Shown here: positions 27,368 through 35,687 of the stretch, one piece after another
How positions within the stretch are numbered: the stretch's first letter is position 1
Layout: each line of letters opens with the position of its first letter
Source: Phyllobacterium sp. 628
GTDB lineage: Bacteria > Pseudomonadota > Alphaproteobacteria > Rhizobiales > Rhizobiaceae
Length of the DNA stretch: 64,000 bases
NCBI RefSeq assembly: GCF_014189505.1
Contig: NZ_CP050302.1
Coordinates: 62,001 to 126,000, forward strand
Direction: 5' to 3'
The notes under the pieces: generated by a model
The model's input: the letters and a program-made list of their open reading frames with translations, nothing else
Databases searched by the model: none
What the model was told of the DNA's origin: nothing
Made by a program: the position numbers and the translations under genes

Positions 27368-27997
27368 TCACATCACGACCACTTTCGCGCCAATCCTGAC
27401 GCGCTCGTAGAGGTCGTTGACGTGACTGTTTAACATCCGGAAACATCCGGAAGACGATGTTGTTCCGATGGTTTCTGGTTCATTCGTGCCGTGGATACGG
27501 TAAAGCGTTTCACCTAGGTAAATAGCGCGCGACCCCAAAGGATTGTCCGGACCGCCGGACATGGAAACCGGCAAATCCGGACGCCGCTTCAACATGTCGG
27601 CAGGCGGCGTCCAGTTTGGCCACTTTGCCTTGCGGCTCACTTGCTCAACTCTATGCCATGCAAACCCTTCACGCCCGACACCGATCGGATAGATGAGCGC
27701 CTTGTCTCCAAGAACGAGTAAAAGCGACATCTTCTGCGTATCGATGATGATCGTTCCCTCGGCTTCATTGCCTGAATATGTGACATATCGCGGTGCTTCT
27801 ACGGGGGCCGCGCGATGCTTTTGCCGCATGGTGCCGGGATTGGACTCGCCAAACAGAAAGTCCCTGTATTCGGGTGAGATGGCGTTGGCGCGTTCAGTCC
27901 GATAGCCGGAGTCTGGATTGGTCTGCGCATGCGAGGCTTGAGCGCTGAAAAAAAGCGCGAGCATAACGAGAACGGCAGAATACTTTAATGATGGCAA
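27368..27997 (-). CDS. L,D-transpeptidase (YkuD family)
   Basis: 209 residues with a signal peptide ending at ASHA. The YkuD domain fills the second half: IIIDTQKMSLLLVLGDKALIYPIGVGREGF, then the active-site block HGTNEP...SSGCFRMLNSHVNDLY with the nucleophilic cysteine near residue 185 and the conserved His and Arg. It cross-links peptidoglycan 3-3 or attaches proteins to it in the periplasm. The gene sits 16 bases after the end of the leftward sctU. Whether it assists the secretion machine in crossing the wall or is only a neighbour is open. Confidence 0.9.
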   Translation of the reverse strand: MPSLKYSAVLVMLALFFSAQASHAQTNPDSGYRTERANAISPEYRDFLFGESNPGTMRQKHRAAPVEAPRYVTYSGNEAEGTIIIDTQKMSLLLVLGDKALIYPIGVGREGFAWHRVEQVSRKAKWPNWTPPADMLKRRPDLPVSMSGGPDNPLGSRAIYLGETLYRIHGTNEPETIGTTSSSGCFRMLNSHVNDLYERVRIGAKVVVM

Positions 27998-28013
27998 GGG
28001 TTGTCTCCCGGCG

Positions 28014-29051
28014 TTAGATAACCTTGGCTGCGACGAGATAATTGGCGACGGCGCTGAATCTGCGCTCCGGTACCGGTGTACCCAGGCTCACGGCTTCCAG
28101 ATCCAGTGCGAGCTCTTCGTCTTCGTACATCGGAATTGCCAATGTCTGAGCTCTGGCCAACATCACCTGATAATTCTCCGGCGTAGAACGACAGGTCAGA
28201 ACCGGCACCGGCGTCTCTCCGGCGGCGTAGCGTATGCCAATAACAAGACGGTCGCGGCTTATGATCAGAAGCGAGCTGTTCTTGAGACCAACCTTCACCG
28301 CACTGGTTGCGCGCCGCTCCGCCAACCGCTCGCGCTGCACGGCCGGGTCACCTTCAATATCCTTGCGTTCGCGCTTGAGTTCGCTTTGCGTCATTTGCAT
28401 TTCGCGCAAAAACAGCCAGCGCTGCAAAAGAACGTCGAACGCCCCAACAATCAGAAAGGCAATGACCGACGTGATGGCCAAGGGGCGAACCATCGCCCAA
28501 AACGTTTCCTGTGTGCAGGCGCCGCCACAGGAAGGCGACTGGAACAACGCCTCCAAACCCGACCGGAACACGATGATGAAAGCCACGCCAAGCAACGTAA
28601 TTTTGACAATCCCCTTCAAGAACTCAACGACGCTCTTGAGGGAAAATATCCGCTTGAAACCTGTCGTTGGACTGATACGGCTGAAATCTGGCTTCAACGG
28701 ATCTGAAGAGAACACAAAGCCACCAGTGATTGCAGCATTTGTGACTATGATGATGGCAATTGTGATAATCATAATTGGCAGAACAGACGTCAGAAATCCG
28801 CCGATCGCTATCCGGGTCATCCGATACAAGACATCCGCGAATGGCTGTTCGTAAAATCGCGATGCTTCTTCAAACATGGTTTCAGCACGAAACTGTAGCG
28901 ATGCCAATATACTGGAAAGAAACACGATTCCACCGAGCAATGTTGCGCCGGACACCATATCCGTGCTGTGCGCCACCTGCCCTTTTTCACGGGCGTCATC
29001 AATTTTCTTCTCTGACGCCGGCAGATTTTTTTCTTCACTCGTGTCGGTCAA
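28014..29051 (-). CDS. sctU: T3SS export-apparatus switch protein SctU lacking the NPTH motif
   Basis: 345 residues; the start is probably a TTG at 29051, since the N-terminus SEKKIDDAREKGQVAHS aligns with the family there and the next in-frame ATG is inside it. Four membrane segments (about 30-215) are followed by the cytosolic MTQSELKRERKDIEGDP linker helix typical of FlhB/YscU. At residues 265-268, where family members have the self-cleaving NPTH, the codons read SRDR (28248-28259), between LLII and LVIGIRYAAGETPVPVL. The catalytic Asn and Pro are both gone, while the flanking strand pair is kept. By family knowledge such a protein should not autocleave. It is transcribed leftward, away from the rest of the locus. 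Confidence 0.92.
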   Translation of the reverse strand: MTDTSEEKNLPASEKKIDDAREKGQVAHSTDMVSGATLLGGIVFLSSILASLQFRAETMFEEASRFYEQPFADVLYRMTRIAIGGFLTSVLPIMIITIAIIIVTNAAITGGFVFSSDPLKPDFSRISPTTGFKRIFSLKSVVEFLKGIVKITLLGVAFIIVFRSGLEALFQSPSCGGACTQETFWAMVRPLAITSVIAFLIVGAFDVLLQRWLFLREMQMTQSELKRERKDIEGDPAVQRERLAERRATSAVKVGLKNSSLLIISRDRLVIGIRYAAGETPVPVLTCRSTPENYQVMLARAQTLAIPMYEDEELALDLEAVSLGTPVPERRFSAVANYLVAAKVI

Positions 29052-29170
29052 GGCTCATATCCGCGTTTCGCTTCGCCATTTGTGCCACAAACAACCATAC
29101 TCACAAAACAAAATATGAAACTTGTGAAACTGCCTTCATATGCGCTATTGAGTTAGCTCTGAATATTCGT

Positions 29171-29180
29171 GGGGGGGGGG
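29171..29180. repeat. homopolymer of ten guanines
   Basis: A run of ten G (29171-29180) stands 25 bases before the start codon of the TPR lipoprotein gene and 119 bases before sctU. Runs of this length are prone to slipped-strand length change. It is also a place where sequencing or assembly errors occur. Confidence 0.8.
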
Positions 29181-29205
29181 AGTCGCATGGCACTATATTG
29201 GGTGA

Positions 29206-29982
29206 ATGCCTTGGCTTATGGGGGGTGCATTGCTCGCTCTATCCGGCTGCAACACCTCATCCCAGACACAACAGCCGCAAATGACCGATCAGGCCCGGCT
29301 GGTGAAGCTCGCCGCCGATGTCGAGCGGCGCGGCGACAGCGGAACAGCGCTTGCACTGTATGAACGCGCGGCAACCTCTTCCACAGATCCGGCCATCCAA
29401 TTGCGGCTGGCGAAAGCACGGGAAGCTGTCGACGATTTCGAGGGCGCCGAAACCGTCTATCGTACCATCCTGACCGCAAACCCCAACAATGCCGAAGCAC
29501 TCACAGGCTTGGGATCGATCCAGTTGCAGAGCGGGGATGCACAAGGTGCCGTTCGCTCGCTCAATGCGGCGGCAACGCAGAAACCGTCCGGCCGAACTTA
29601 TAATAAGCTTGGAACAGCCTATATCCTGCTGGGTCAAACCGACAATGCTGAAACGGCATTCAGCAAGGCGCTTACAATGGAACCGGGCAAGCTCGATACC
29701 CGGACAAATCTTGCATTGGCTCAGGCCATTGGCGGAAAATTCCCGGTCGCGACCTCGACAATGCAGGAGGTGGTTGCTTCACCCTTGGTCGAGAGACGGC
29801 AGCTGATCAATTACGCAGTTATTTTGCGTATGTCCGGCCGGGCCGATGAAGCGCGGGCGGTTCATGTTCCAGAGATGACGGCTGCCGGCAAGGAAACCAT
29901 CCTGCGACAGGCAGCCAATGCAATCTCCATCAAAGACCCCGCTTCCCGTGCCAAAGCGATCGGTATGATCGCATCAGGATAA
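29206..29982 (+). CDS. TPR-repeat lipoprotein (TadD-like)
   Basis: 258 residues from the ATG at 29206, which follows an in-frame TGA directly, so the protein cannot start further upstream. A lipobox LLALSGC appears at residues 9-15 after only eight residues, without the usual positive charges. From about residue 30 to 190 there are TPR helices (GTALALYERAATSSTDPAIQLRLAKA, NPNNAEALTGLGSIQLQSGDAQGAV). Lipidated TPR proteins of this size are TadD-like pilotin/assembly factors of Tad pili. It lies between sctU and the CpaD/CpaC-like genes, which supports a role in placing that secretin. The short n-region may mean that the true start has been lost. Confidence 0.75.
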   Translation: MPWLMGGALLALSGCNTSSQTQQPQMTDQARLVKLAADVERRGDSGTALALYERAATSSTDPAIQLRLAKAREAVDDFEGAETVYRTILTANPNNAEALTGLGSIQLQSGDAQGAVRSLNAAATQKPSGRTYNKLGTAYILLGQTDNAETAFSKALTMEPGKLDTRTNLALAQAIGGKFPVATSTMQEVVASPLVERRQLINYAVILRMSGRADEARAVHVPEMTAAGKETILRQAANAISIKDPASRAKAIGMIASG

Positions 29983-29990
29983 CGGCGAAT

Positions 29991-30431
29991 TCAGATGCCG
30001 CCGAGATTGGTGGTGGATTGGGTTGGTTTGCTGCCTGTGCGCTCATCCCCCTCAATAATGCGCTTGGCGGCCCGCGCCACGGGCGCAGCCATGGCGGGTC
30101 CCATATCCCGGCCGCGCACCAGATCGCTTTCCTTTTCGGCCATCAATTGAAGGTTGAGATTATTGGCGCAGCCTGACGGCAGATAAAGCGCATCTGCCGT
30201 GTTGTCGGGCGTTGTACATGCATCGGGCACAAGCATGCGTCCTTCAGCAACGGCGCCCGGCTTGTCATAGCCTTTCCGTACAACTTTGCCATTACCGCCA
30301 GCCGCAACCGGGCCGGTGGAGACATAGTGATAGTTGGGAGAATAGGGTTCAGGCTGAGTCATGCATCCGCCTACACCAAGAACGGCAAGCAACACGGCCG
30401 GACAAAGGACCTTATGCGGGATAACCATCAT
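29991..30431 (-). CDS. CpaD/RcpB-like pilus lipoprotein in the T3SS locus
   Basis: 146 residues from the ATG pair at 30431/30428, preceded by GGGAG; longer frames overlap the secretin coding region without a ribosome site. A lipoprotein signal ends in VGGC. The C-terminal half has the CpaD signature: SGCANNLNLQLMAEKESDLVRGRDMGP, matching the G-C-N-x-x-L...DLxxGR pattern of Tad CpaD proteins. In Tad systems CpaD lies at the outer membrane with the CpaC secretin. Here the gene starts just before the end of the secretin gene and they must be co-transcribed, so the pair was probably acquired together. Confidence 0.8.
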   Translation of the reverse strand: MMVIPHKVLCPAVLLAVLGVGGCMTQPEPYSPNYHYVSTGPVAAGGNGKVVRKGYDKPGAVAEGRMLVPDACTTPDNTADALYLPSGCANNLNLQLMAEKESDLVRGRDMGPAMAAPVARAAKRIIEGDERTGSKPTQSTTNLGGI

Positions 30432-30435
30432 ATTC

Positions 30436-31782
30436 TTAATCTCCCACATAGAACCCATATCCTTTTTTCGTAACCTGCCGTTTTTTGGCAACCGGCGCTG
30501 ACAACACACCTCCGGGACTATCCAGTGGCGTCTTCAACGATCTGTCGGATCGCGGCTGAACAAGATAGGGCGTAATAAGGATGACAAGTTCAGTCTCGTT
30601 GCGTTGAAACTTCCGCGATTTGAACAGGCTTCCCAGAATGGGGACGTCACCCAAAATAGGCGTCTTCTCCAGCTCCCGTGTTTCCTCCCGTTGAAAGAGG
30701 CCAGCTATGGCGAATGTCTGGCCGCTGCCGATTTCAACAGTGGTGTCCGCCTTGCGAACCTTGAAACCCGGAACGCTGACCCCGCTGATGGTCACGCCCG
30801 TAGCAGCCGAGATGGTGCTGACCTCCGGCTTTACCTGCAGAGAAATGCGGTTGTTGGGAAGAAGCGATGGCGTGAACTGCAGCGATACGCCAAATTGCTT
30901 GTATTCGATACCGATCTGTCTGTCGCCCGCCGGGACCGGGATCGGAACTTCGCCACCCGCAAGGAAACTGGCAGTCTGTCCCGTCACTGCTGTGATATTC
31001 GGCTCCGCGAGCACCGTCAAAATGCCGTTGTTCTGAAGCGCATCAAGCAGGACATCGACGTTCACATTTCCCGTCCCCAGATGCCCGCTGATCCCGCCGG
31101 TGCCCGTCTGGAGTGGATTGCCCTTTACAATGCCGAATGAAAACGAACCGCTATCAATCAGGGCACTCCAGTTAAGGCCGTAGCGCTCCAGAGAATTGCG
31201 CGAAACCTCGGCAAACCGCACGCGGATGTTGACCTGATTGGCGCCCTGAATCGTGGTGTTGTTGACCGGGGGAACACCGGGCTTTGCATAGGATTGGATT
31301 ACAGACTCGGTGTCCACCGCCTCGCCCACCGAGCGGGCTTTCCCCGTCGCAACCGTCTTCTCACCAAACAGCTTCACATCGATAATCGTGTTGGGCTGCA
31401 AGGTCTTCATAGATTGCTTGGCGGGATCGGTATTGCCTGAGATGATCAGCTTCATCGTACCGCGCAGACTCTGGTCTGCATTGAGTGCGATAAGATTGGT
31501 GGTGCCGACAGCAGAGCCAAATACATAGATGGCTCCCGGCGAGACAACGCGAACATCGGCAATCTGCGTATCGGCCACGAACACTGACTCGACAGGCTGA
31601 TCAAAGCGGATGATGACGCCCTGCCCCTGGGTCAGCTTCAATGGCTGGCCGGTCATTGCATCAACGCTGATCGTTTGCGCAAACGCGGTTCCGTTCACGA
31701 GCATCATTGATATCACGCCCAGAAGCAGAGCTGCGAGCCTCATGCCAAAGAGCCATTTCCTATTGCGTATAAAGTCATTCAC
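30436..31782 (-). CDS. Tad-type (CpaC/RcpA) secretin serving the T3SS
   Basis: 448 residues, GTG start at 31782 (an internal ATG at codon 14 is possible). A signal peptide ends at TAFA. The N-terminal domain (ISVDAMTGQPLKLTQGQGVII, PESVFVADTQIADV-like) is the pilus-formation N-domain of CpaC. The secretin core runs from about residue 190: GILTVLAEPNITAVTGQTASFLAGG, then VPAGDRQIGIEYKQFGVSL, then the C-terminal ELVILITPYLV. It lacks the N1 array of classical T3SS SctC. It sits 30 bases behind sctV and ahead of a CpaD-like gene, inside an otherwise T3SS operon, so it most likely forms the outer-membrane ring of this machine. Confidence 0.85.
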   Translation of the reverse strand: MNDFIRNRKWLFGMRLAALLLGVISMMLVNGTAFAQTISVDAMTGQPLKLTQGQGVIIRFDQPVESVFVADTQIADVRVVSPGAIYVFGSAVGTTNLIALNADQSLRGTMKLIISGNTDPAKQSMKTLQPNTIIDVKLFGEKTVATGKARSVGEAVDTESVIQSYAKPGVPPVNNTTIQGANQVNIRVRFAEVSRNSLERYGLNWSALIDSGSFSFGIVKGNPLQTGTGGISGHLGTGNVNVDVLLDALQNNGILTVLAEPNITAVTGQTASFLAGGEVPIPVPAGDRQIGIEYKQFGVSLQFTPSLLPNNRISLQVKPEVSTISAATGVTISGVSVPGFKVRKADTTVEIGSGQTFAIAGLFQREETRELEKTPILGDVPILGSLFKSRKFQRNETELVILITPYLVQPRSDRSLKTPLDSPGGVLSAPVAKKRQVTKKGYGFYVGD

Positions 31783-31812
31783 TAGTCTGGGTCCCCCGAC
31801 CTTGCTGCCGGT

Positions 31813-33927
31813 CTATCCGGCTGTTTCCGTCTGGTCATTACGTTCCGCCGTCAGTGATGACGGCTTGTCCGGTGCAGGAAGTGCGATTGTAGCCAGTGAC
31901 TGCACGTTAAATTCCGAGGCAATTTCCTGATAAGAAAGCACAGGGATATCCACGTTCTGACCAGCGAGAATACTGAAAATCTGCCGGCGGATATCGATTG
32001 ACGTCAGTATAGAACGCTTCAACATCGGGTCGCCGGAATTCAGCAATGCAGTCACCTGATCGATAAGCGGTTTCAGCACATCATCCTGTATATAGTTTCC
32101 TTGCCTTAAGGCCGTTCTGATAGCCTCTTCGATCTGCCGGGTCAGGATGAACACCGGAATGATCCGGTTCTTCTCAGCGCGCCGGTGGCTGATCTGACGT
32201 GACAGGCCGCCTCGCACCAGCTCTGCCATTTGATGTGCACTTTCAATCTGTGGCGCATTCTCGACGATTGTTTCCAGGATCGCCCGCATATTGGTAACGG
32301 GCACATCCTCCTCGACAAGGCGGCGCAGAACTTCCGAAATTTTTTGTACGGAAGAGACTTCAACCGCCTCTTTCACCAGCTCGCCATACTGGCTTTCAGA
32401 AGCGGCAAGCAAAGCCTTCGTCTCCTGTATGCCCGCGAAATGCGAGGCATACCGGCGCAGGGCATGGAACATAATTTCAAGCAGAACCGCGTCCGGTGCG
32501 TAGAACGTAACACCCGCATCAATCAGTGATTGCTCGTGCTGTTTGTGTACCCAGAAGGTGGGCCTGCGGCCAATGAGCGACCCGGCATCCTCATAATCGA
32601 TGCTCATCAAGTCGAGATCGGTTGCTGTATCCAGCACAAGCAGGTGCTCGGGCTCAATCGCACCCTCGACGATAGGCACTCCTTCGAGGTCGATGCGGAA
32701 ATCATTTTTCTCGCCGTCTTCCGTCAGCAAAAGCTGCGCCTGCGGAATATTGATGCCAAGATCGATAAAGATACGGCGCTTGATCGTATCAGCACCCGTT
32801 GCAAATTTTTCCGCAGAAATCGCCTTGCCCAGGTCTTCGCCGAGCCAGACCGCAAGGCGCGACATCGGTTCGCGGGACGGTTCTGGCGTTTCAAGCGGGA
32901 CTTCCTTTGCTTCCTTCTCCAGCGCAAAAACGGCACTCTCCGTCTTGATCTGGCGCTTGCGAAAAAATGCGAGCCCTCCTGCTATCGCAGCCAGCGATAG
33001 AAAGACCATAACGGGCATACCCGGGACAAAGGCAAGCAGGAACAGAATAACCGCAGCCAGTGAAATCGCGCGGGGATCAGCGCCAAGCTGACCAATGATT
33101 TCGGATCCAAGATCCTGGTTGCCATGGGAGGCGACGCGCGTCACAACAGCGCCGGATGCAACGGATACCAGCAGTGCCGGTATCTGGGCTATCAGGCCGT
33201 CACCAACCGTCAGCAGGGAGTAGGTATGGGCCGCTTCGCCGAACGACAGCCCGCGCTGCCAGATACCAATGCTGAGCCCGCCAATCAGATTGATACCGAT
33301 GATGAGGATGCCGGCAATGGCATCGCCCTTGATGAATTTCATCGCGCCATCCATGGCGCCGTAGAACTGGTTTTCCCGCTCGAGGTTCTGGCGTTTGACC
33401 CTGGCTTCGGCGGCATCAATGTCGCCGTTGCGCACTTCATTGTCGATGCTGATCTGTTTGCCGGGCAGAGCATCAAGCGTGAAGCGTGCGGCGACTTCCG
33501 CCACGCGCTCTGCACCCTTGGTAATAACCACGAATTGAGCGACGGTGATCACAAGGAAAACAACAAGACCGACGACAATCTCACCACCCACGACGAAATT
33601 ACCGAACGTGTTGACGACATCGCCAGCGTCGGCCTGAAGCAGGATAAGACGCGTTGTGGTGATGGTCAGAGACAGGCGAAACAATGTTCCCAACAACACC
33701 ACTGATGGCAGAGCGGAGAATTCGACAGGTTTGGAAATGTAAAACGCGACGATGAGCACCATTAAGCTGAAGGCGAGATTGATGCCAATCAGCACATCAA
33801 CCATAACGGTTGGCAGAGGCAGGATCATCATGCCGATTGCCAGCAGCACCATGATGGCGACGACCAGATCGGTACGCTTCGCCGCCATGCGGGCCAGTTG
33901 GTTGAGGTGCAACAGTATCTTCATCAT
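31813..33927 (-). CDS. sctV: T3SS export gate SctV (FlhA/YscV family)
   Basis: 704 residues. Eight membrane segments occupy the first 320 residues and include the FHIPEP-type signature FRLSLTITTTRLIL...DAGDVVNTFG. The charged loop ALPGKQISIDNEVRNGDI is typical of the family. The cytosolic part (about 350-690) forms the nonameric export ring that receives chaperone-substrate pairs. The first codons read GTG-ATG-ATG, and the start overlaps the TGA of the upstream YscY-like gene. Gene order X-Y-V copies the Ysc arrangement. Confidence 0.96.
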   Translation of the reverse strand: MMKILLHLNQLARMAAKRTDLVVAIMVLLAIGMMILPLPTVMVDVLIGINLAFSLMVLIVAFYISKPVEFSALPSVVLLGTLFRLSLTITTTRLILLQADAGDVVNTFGNFVVGGEIVVGLVVFLVITVAQFVVITKGAERVAEVAARFTLDALPGKQISIDNEVRNGDIDAAEARVKRQNLERENQFYGAMDGAMKFIKGDAIAGILIIGINLIGGLSIGIWQRGLSFGEAAHTYSLLTVGDGLIAQIPALLVSVASGAVVTRVASHGNQDLGSEIIGQLGADPRAISLAAVILFLLAFVPGMPVMVFLSLAAIAGGLAFFRKRQIKTESAVFALEKEAKEVPLETPEPSREPMSRLAVWLGEDLGKAISAEKFATGADTIKRRIFIDLGINIPQAQLLLTEDGEKNDFRIDLEGVPIVEGAIEPEHLLVLDTATDLDLMSIDYEDAGSLIGRRPTFWVHKQHEQSLIDAGVTFYAPDAVLLEIMFHALRRYASHFAGIQETKALLAASESQYGELVKEAVEVSSVQKISEVLRRLVEEDVPVTNMRAILETIVENAPQIESAHQMAELVRGGLSRQISHRRAEKNRIIPVFILTRQIEEAIRTALRQGNYIQDDVLKPLIDQVTALLNSGDPMLKRSILTSIDIRRQIFSILAGQNVDIPVLSYQEIASEFNVQSLATIALPAPDKPSSLTAERNDQTETAG

Positions 33928-34286
33928 CACGATCCAACTGGAGCGGTTGGGGAAGGCTCAGACCTTTTGGCCATGAAATCCGAGAACGTGTCCCGGGCTT
34001 CCTGAAACTGGCCCGCGGTCCACAAGGCGCGGCTTTCCAGTGCCGCCAGTTCCGGCAGGAACTCGTCACCCAACCCCGCGATGCGGTCTATCGTTGTCAA
34101 AGCACGGTTGGCTGCACCCTGTTCGATGAACACTGTTGCCAATGTTTTGAGAATGGCGACATCATCCGGGGCCACGCGTGCCGCAAGCAGCAGGAACACC
34201 AGACCACGATCCAGATTCCCAGCCCGCCAATAAAGCCGGCCCAATGTGTGAAGGTATTCGGCGCTGTCACGCTCGCTGAAGTTCAA
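33927..34286 (-). CDS. sctY: TPR protein, likely T3SS co-chaperone SctY
   Basis: 119 residues from a TTG at 34286 with GAGG nine bases upstream; no ATG fits. It consists of three TPR-like helix pairs (AEYLHTLGRLYWRAGNLDRGLVFLLLAARVAPDDVAILKTLATVF), as in YscY, which is 114 residues long. In Yersinia, YscY binds YscX and the pair contacts YscV. Here the gene lies exactly between a YscX-like gene and sctV, overlapping both, so I name it by fold and position. Confidence 0.75.
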   Translation of the reverse strand: MNFSERDSAEYLHTLGRLYWRAGNLDRGLVFLLLAARVAPDDVAILKTLATVFIEQGAANRALTTIDRIAGLGDEFLPELAALESRALWTAGQFQEARDTFSDFMAKRSEPSPTAPVGS

Positions 34287-34662
34287 CGGACTTTACCTCT
34301 GCAATTCGACCGTTCACTTCCCGGCATTTGTCGATTTCTTCCTGCATCAACTCCACCGCGATAGCAGCAATGTCGGGCCCAAGTTCGAGGAGAGGCAAGA
34401 CATGTTCCAGAATGTGCAAAAGCATTTCTTCGCTGTGAAAGCCCTTCAGCTTTCCAATTGCCGATGAATCAACGCGCGAAAACTTATCCGTCCGCTTGCG
34501 GTTGGCATTCTTTCCACGCTCGTTGAAAAGCTTGGTCCTGCGCAGGGCGGCCTCGAACGACTGAACGTCCGTTGCTGCATTGGAACCGCCACGATCACCG
34601 ACAGCAGGAAGCAAGCGCTCTGCGCGCTCCCGACTATCAGTACGACGCAGATCAAGCGCCAT
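34267..34662 (-). CDS. sctX: SctX-like T3SS protein
   Basis: 131 residues; ATG at 34662 with GGGAGAGAGG. The N-terminal 60 residues are basic and probably disordered. The C-terminal half is helical (SEEMLLHILEHVLPLLELGPDIAAIAVELMQEEIDKC). Size, disorder-then-helix plan and place immediately before the YscY-like gene fit YscX, a secreted early substrate that pairs with YscY. Primary-sequence similarity is too low to judge by eye, so the name rests on synteny. Confidence 0.6.
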   Translation of the reverse strand: MALDLRRTDSRERAERLLPAVGDRGGSNAATDVQSFEAALRRTKLFNERGKNANRKRTDKFSRVDSSAIGKLKGFHSEEMLLHILEHVLPLLELGPDIAAIAVELMQEEIDKCREVNGRIAEVKSVELQRA

Positions 34663-34680
34663 TGGCCTCTCTCCCGCCGG

Positions 34681-35586
34681 TTAGAATGTCAACGTGAATT
34701 CTTCCACATTGCGTTTGACGACAAGTCTGTCCGCGCCAATTTCCTTGATGATCCAGCCATCTTCGAGAGCAGCGCCGGTATAGAGCCGCGAGCCATCAGC
34801 CGCGATCGCGTAGGGCTTTTCTCCAAACCAGATCGCCTGTAATTTGAACTTGGGTTGAATTTTATTGGCCACCTGATGGACGCTGCTCGAGACAACGTTG
34901 TGGCTGCCATACTGGCTATCAAACCTGTACTGAACATCCGCCCATTTTTTCATCTGTTCCTGATCGACAGCACCATCGACGTGAACACGTGATCCGTCCC
35001 ATTGAACATCCAGAGAGCCAAGGCCGTTGTCAGCCAGCATTTGGTTGAGCACCTGTTTGGGGTCAGCCACCGCCGCAACGTTGGGAACAACCTGTGATGC
35101 GGCACCAAGCGTCGAGTCGGTACGGCGGCCATCGAGATTGCTGGCAACCCCCGCCTGAACCAATGCGATCGATACACCGAGCAGCGCAACACAACCGCCG
35201 AACAATCCGACCTTGCGCAGCGGCTGGAGATAGGATTGCAGATTGTTCTGCACCCTGGCTGGGCCATTCAGCACCATGGAAACGCCGCCCGCCAGGATTC
35301 GTACAGGCAGCTTCGCGCGCATGCCCTGACCAATGTCGAGCTTTGTCCGGCCGTTGACAATCACTTCGCCGCCATGGGCTCCAATGACCACCATCGCGCC
35401 AGCACGGCGAATGGAAAAATGCCTGCCCACGATCGAGCTGTCGCTCAACAACAGATCGCAATCGGTAGACGAGCCGATTTCACAATCATTGCCCGAAATG
35501 GGAACAGTTACACCGCGATGGACACCATCGAGAACATTCAACGTCAATTCACTCGTGGCGCCAGAAATTTGCTTTATCAACATCAT
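34681..35586 (-). CDS. sctD: T3SS inner-membrane ring protein SctD
   Basis: 301 residues from the ATG pair at 35586; longer frames run into the terminator region upstream. The first 95 residues form an FHA-like domain (VTVPISGNDCEIGSSTDCDLLLSDSSIVGRHFSI). A single membrane helix follows near residue 140 (VGLFGGCVALLGVSIALV), then a periplasmic part with BON-like repeats (VLNQMLADNGLGSLDVQWDGS). This is the YscD plan, though shorter than YscD (about 420), with one or two periplasmic repeats missing. It sits downstream of the needle-candidate gene, past a terminator-like hairpin. Confidence 0.88.
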   Translation of the reverse strand: MMLIKQISGATSELTLNVLDGVHRGVTVPISGNDCEIGSSTDCDLLLSDSSIVGRHFSIRRAGAMVVIGAHGGEVIVNGRTKLDIGQGMRAKLPVRILAGGVSMVLNGPARVQNNLQSYLQPLRKVGLFGGCVALLGVSIALVQAGVASNLDGRRTDSTLGAASQVVPNVAAVADPKQVLNQMLADNGLGSLDVQWDGSRVHVDGAVDQEQMKKWADVQYRFDSQYGSHNVVSSSVHQVANKIQPKFKLQAIWFGEKPYAIAADGSRLYTGAALEDGWIIKEIGADRLVVKRNVEEFTLTF

Positions 35587-35636
35587 GTCAAACCTGCATT
35601 TGTTGTGGTCGCCAAAACCCGTGCCAAACGGCGCGT

Positions 35637-35678
35637 ACAAAGAAAGAAGAGAGAGGACGGCTTTGACCGTCCCCTCTC
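35637..35678 (-). terminator. terminator or attenuator between the 56-codon gene and sctD
   Basis: On the reverse strand GAGAGGGGACGG pairs with CCGTCCTCTCTC (12 bp, one G-T pair, six-base loop; 35649-35678) and is followed by the U-rich TCTTCTTTCTTT. It starts 10 bases past the 56-codon stop. This would end most transcripts of the small gene while letting some continue into sctD. Confidence 0.75.
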
Positions 35679-35687
35679 CAGTAGAAA

